From NCBI GenBank assembly GCA_903772945.1, contig CAICTM010000871.1:1-44651 (forward strand): 44,651 nucleotides of DNA, given 5' to 3'. Below the pieces are notes generated by a model. It was not told the DNA's origin, did no database searches, and worked only from the letters and a program-made list of their open reading frames with translations. This document shows, piece by piece, positions 44,384 through 44,651 of this stretch (its first letter is position 1; each line of letters begins with the position of its first letter). Source of the DNA: Seminavis robusta. Lineage: Eukaryota > Bacillariophyta > Bacillariophyceae > Naviculales > Naviculaceae. A program made the position numbers and the translations under genes.

Positions 44384-44478
44384 AGAGGTGCGATCGAACG
44401 ATCGATGAGGAGTATCGGCCGATAGTAGAGGTGCAAACGATCGAACGATCGAAGAGGTGCAAACGATCGAACGATCGA
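44384..44478. repeat. Three copies of AGAGGTGC-(AAAC)GATCGAACGATCGA
   Basis: Copies 2 (44427-44452) and 3 (44453-44478) are perfect 26-bp tandem units. Copy 1 (44384-44405) lacks the four-base AAAC/CAAA spacer. Each contains the short palindrome CGATCG twice. Confidence 0.85.
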
Positions 44479-44501
44479 ATGACAGTCTTCGGTTGAGAAT
44501 A

Positions 44502-44546
44502 GAAAGCCATCCCTCATTGCAGAGTATGGAGTGCAGGATGGCTTTC
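44502..44546. repeat. 11-bp inverted repeat GAAAGCCATCC / GGATGGCTTTC
   Basis: Arms at 44502-44512 and 44536-44546 are exact reverse complements with a 23-base loop. The pair lies next to the GATCGAACGATCGA repeats and may belong to the same repeat complex. Confidence 0.8.
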
Positions 44547-44651
44547 ATTTCTCGGCCTTTGACTGAATGATACCGGTAGTAGAGGTGCAAACGAGTAGAG
44601 GTGTGTTTTGAGTCTTGTTATCTCAGTCTTGTTATCTCAAAAAAGTAATCA

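Larger units (their letters stand above)
43092..44651. other. Repeat-rich intergenic DNA upstream of CNOT10
   Basis: No gene is supported in these 1.56 kb. The first few hundred bases should hold the CNOT10 promoter. Beyond that come, in order, a pentanucleotide tract, a 43-bp direct repeat, AT-rich DNA, a 7-bp minisatellite, a 38-bp tandem duplication, a foldback element and GATCGAACGATCGA repeats. This density is the highest in the window. Confidence 0.7.

Overview
The window is nuclear DNA from a eukaryote. It carries eight protein-coding genes with short GT-AG introns and compact intergenic DNA. Several features together suggest a stramenopile alga, most probably a pennate diatom: a three-domain helicase-associated (HA) protein, an extracellular leucine-rich-repeat (LRR) protein with W-x-G-x-x-C caps, a plant-style calcium-dependent protein kinase, and intergenic DNA full of TAGCTAGC and TACCGGTA motifs. 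The species assignment is inference.

Layout from left to right. 1-745: intergenic, with a 52-bp tandem duplication. 746-4948 (+): TRAPPC10/Trs130-like trafficking subunit, one exon. 5263-7672 (-): calcium-dependent protein kinase, six exons. 8158-16447 (-): a giant secreted LRR protein of about 2,642 residues in five exons, built from seven repeats of the same cap-LRR-cap module and ending in a GPI-anchor-like tail. 16448-18880: a long intergenic stretch with a 22-bp perfect palindrome. 18881-20267 (+): membrane RING-H2 ubiquitin ligase, two exons. 20516-21527 (-): ribosomal protein L5, with its start codon alone in exon 1. 21908-36453 (-): TRRAP/Tra1, the pseudokinase scaffold of SAGA/NuA4-type histone acetyltransferases, about 4,441 residues in 15 exons. 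It includes a 28-nt exon, a 63-nt exon and a probable GC-AG intron. 36454-38733: intergenic. 38734-40350 (+): Gln-rich protein with three HA domains. 40925-43091 (-): CNOT10-like subunit of the CCR4-NOT complex, two exons. 43092-44651: repeat-rich DNA with short tandem repeats, a 43-bp direct repeat, a 38-bp tandem duplication and a foldback element with 32-bp arms.

The genes do not form one pathway. Most are housekeeping scaffolds for vesicle traffic, transcription, mRNA decay and translation. The lineage-specific part is the seven-module LRR protein, with the calcium-dependent kinase directly downstream of it on the same strand. Exon boundaries were placed by hand. Each gene's exons sum to an open frame, and splice-phase agreement was required at every junction. 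Of the 26 introns, 25 are 74-113 nt and one is 124 nt; seven are exactly 91 nt.
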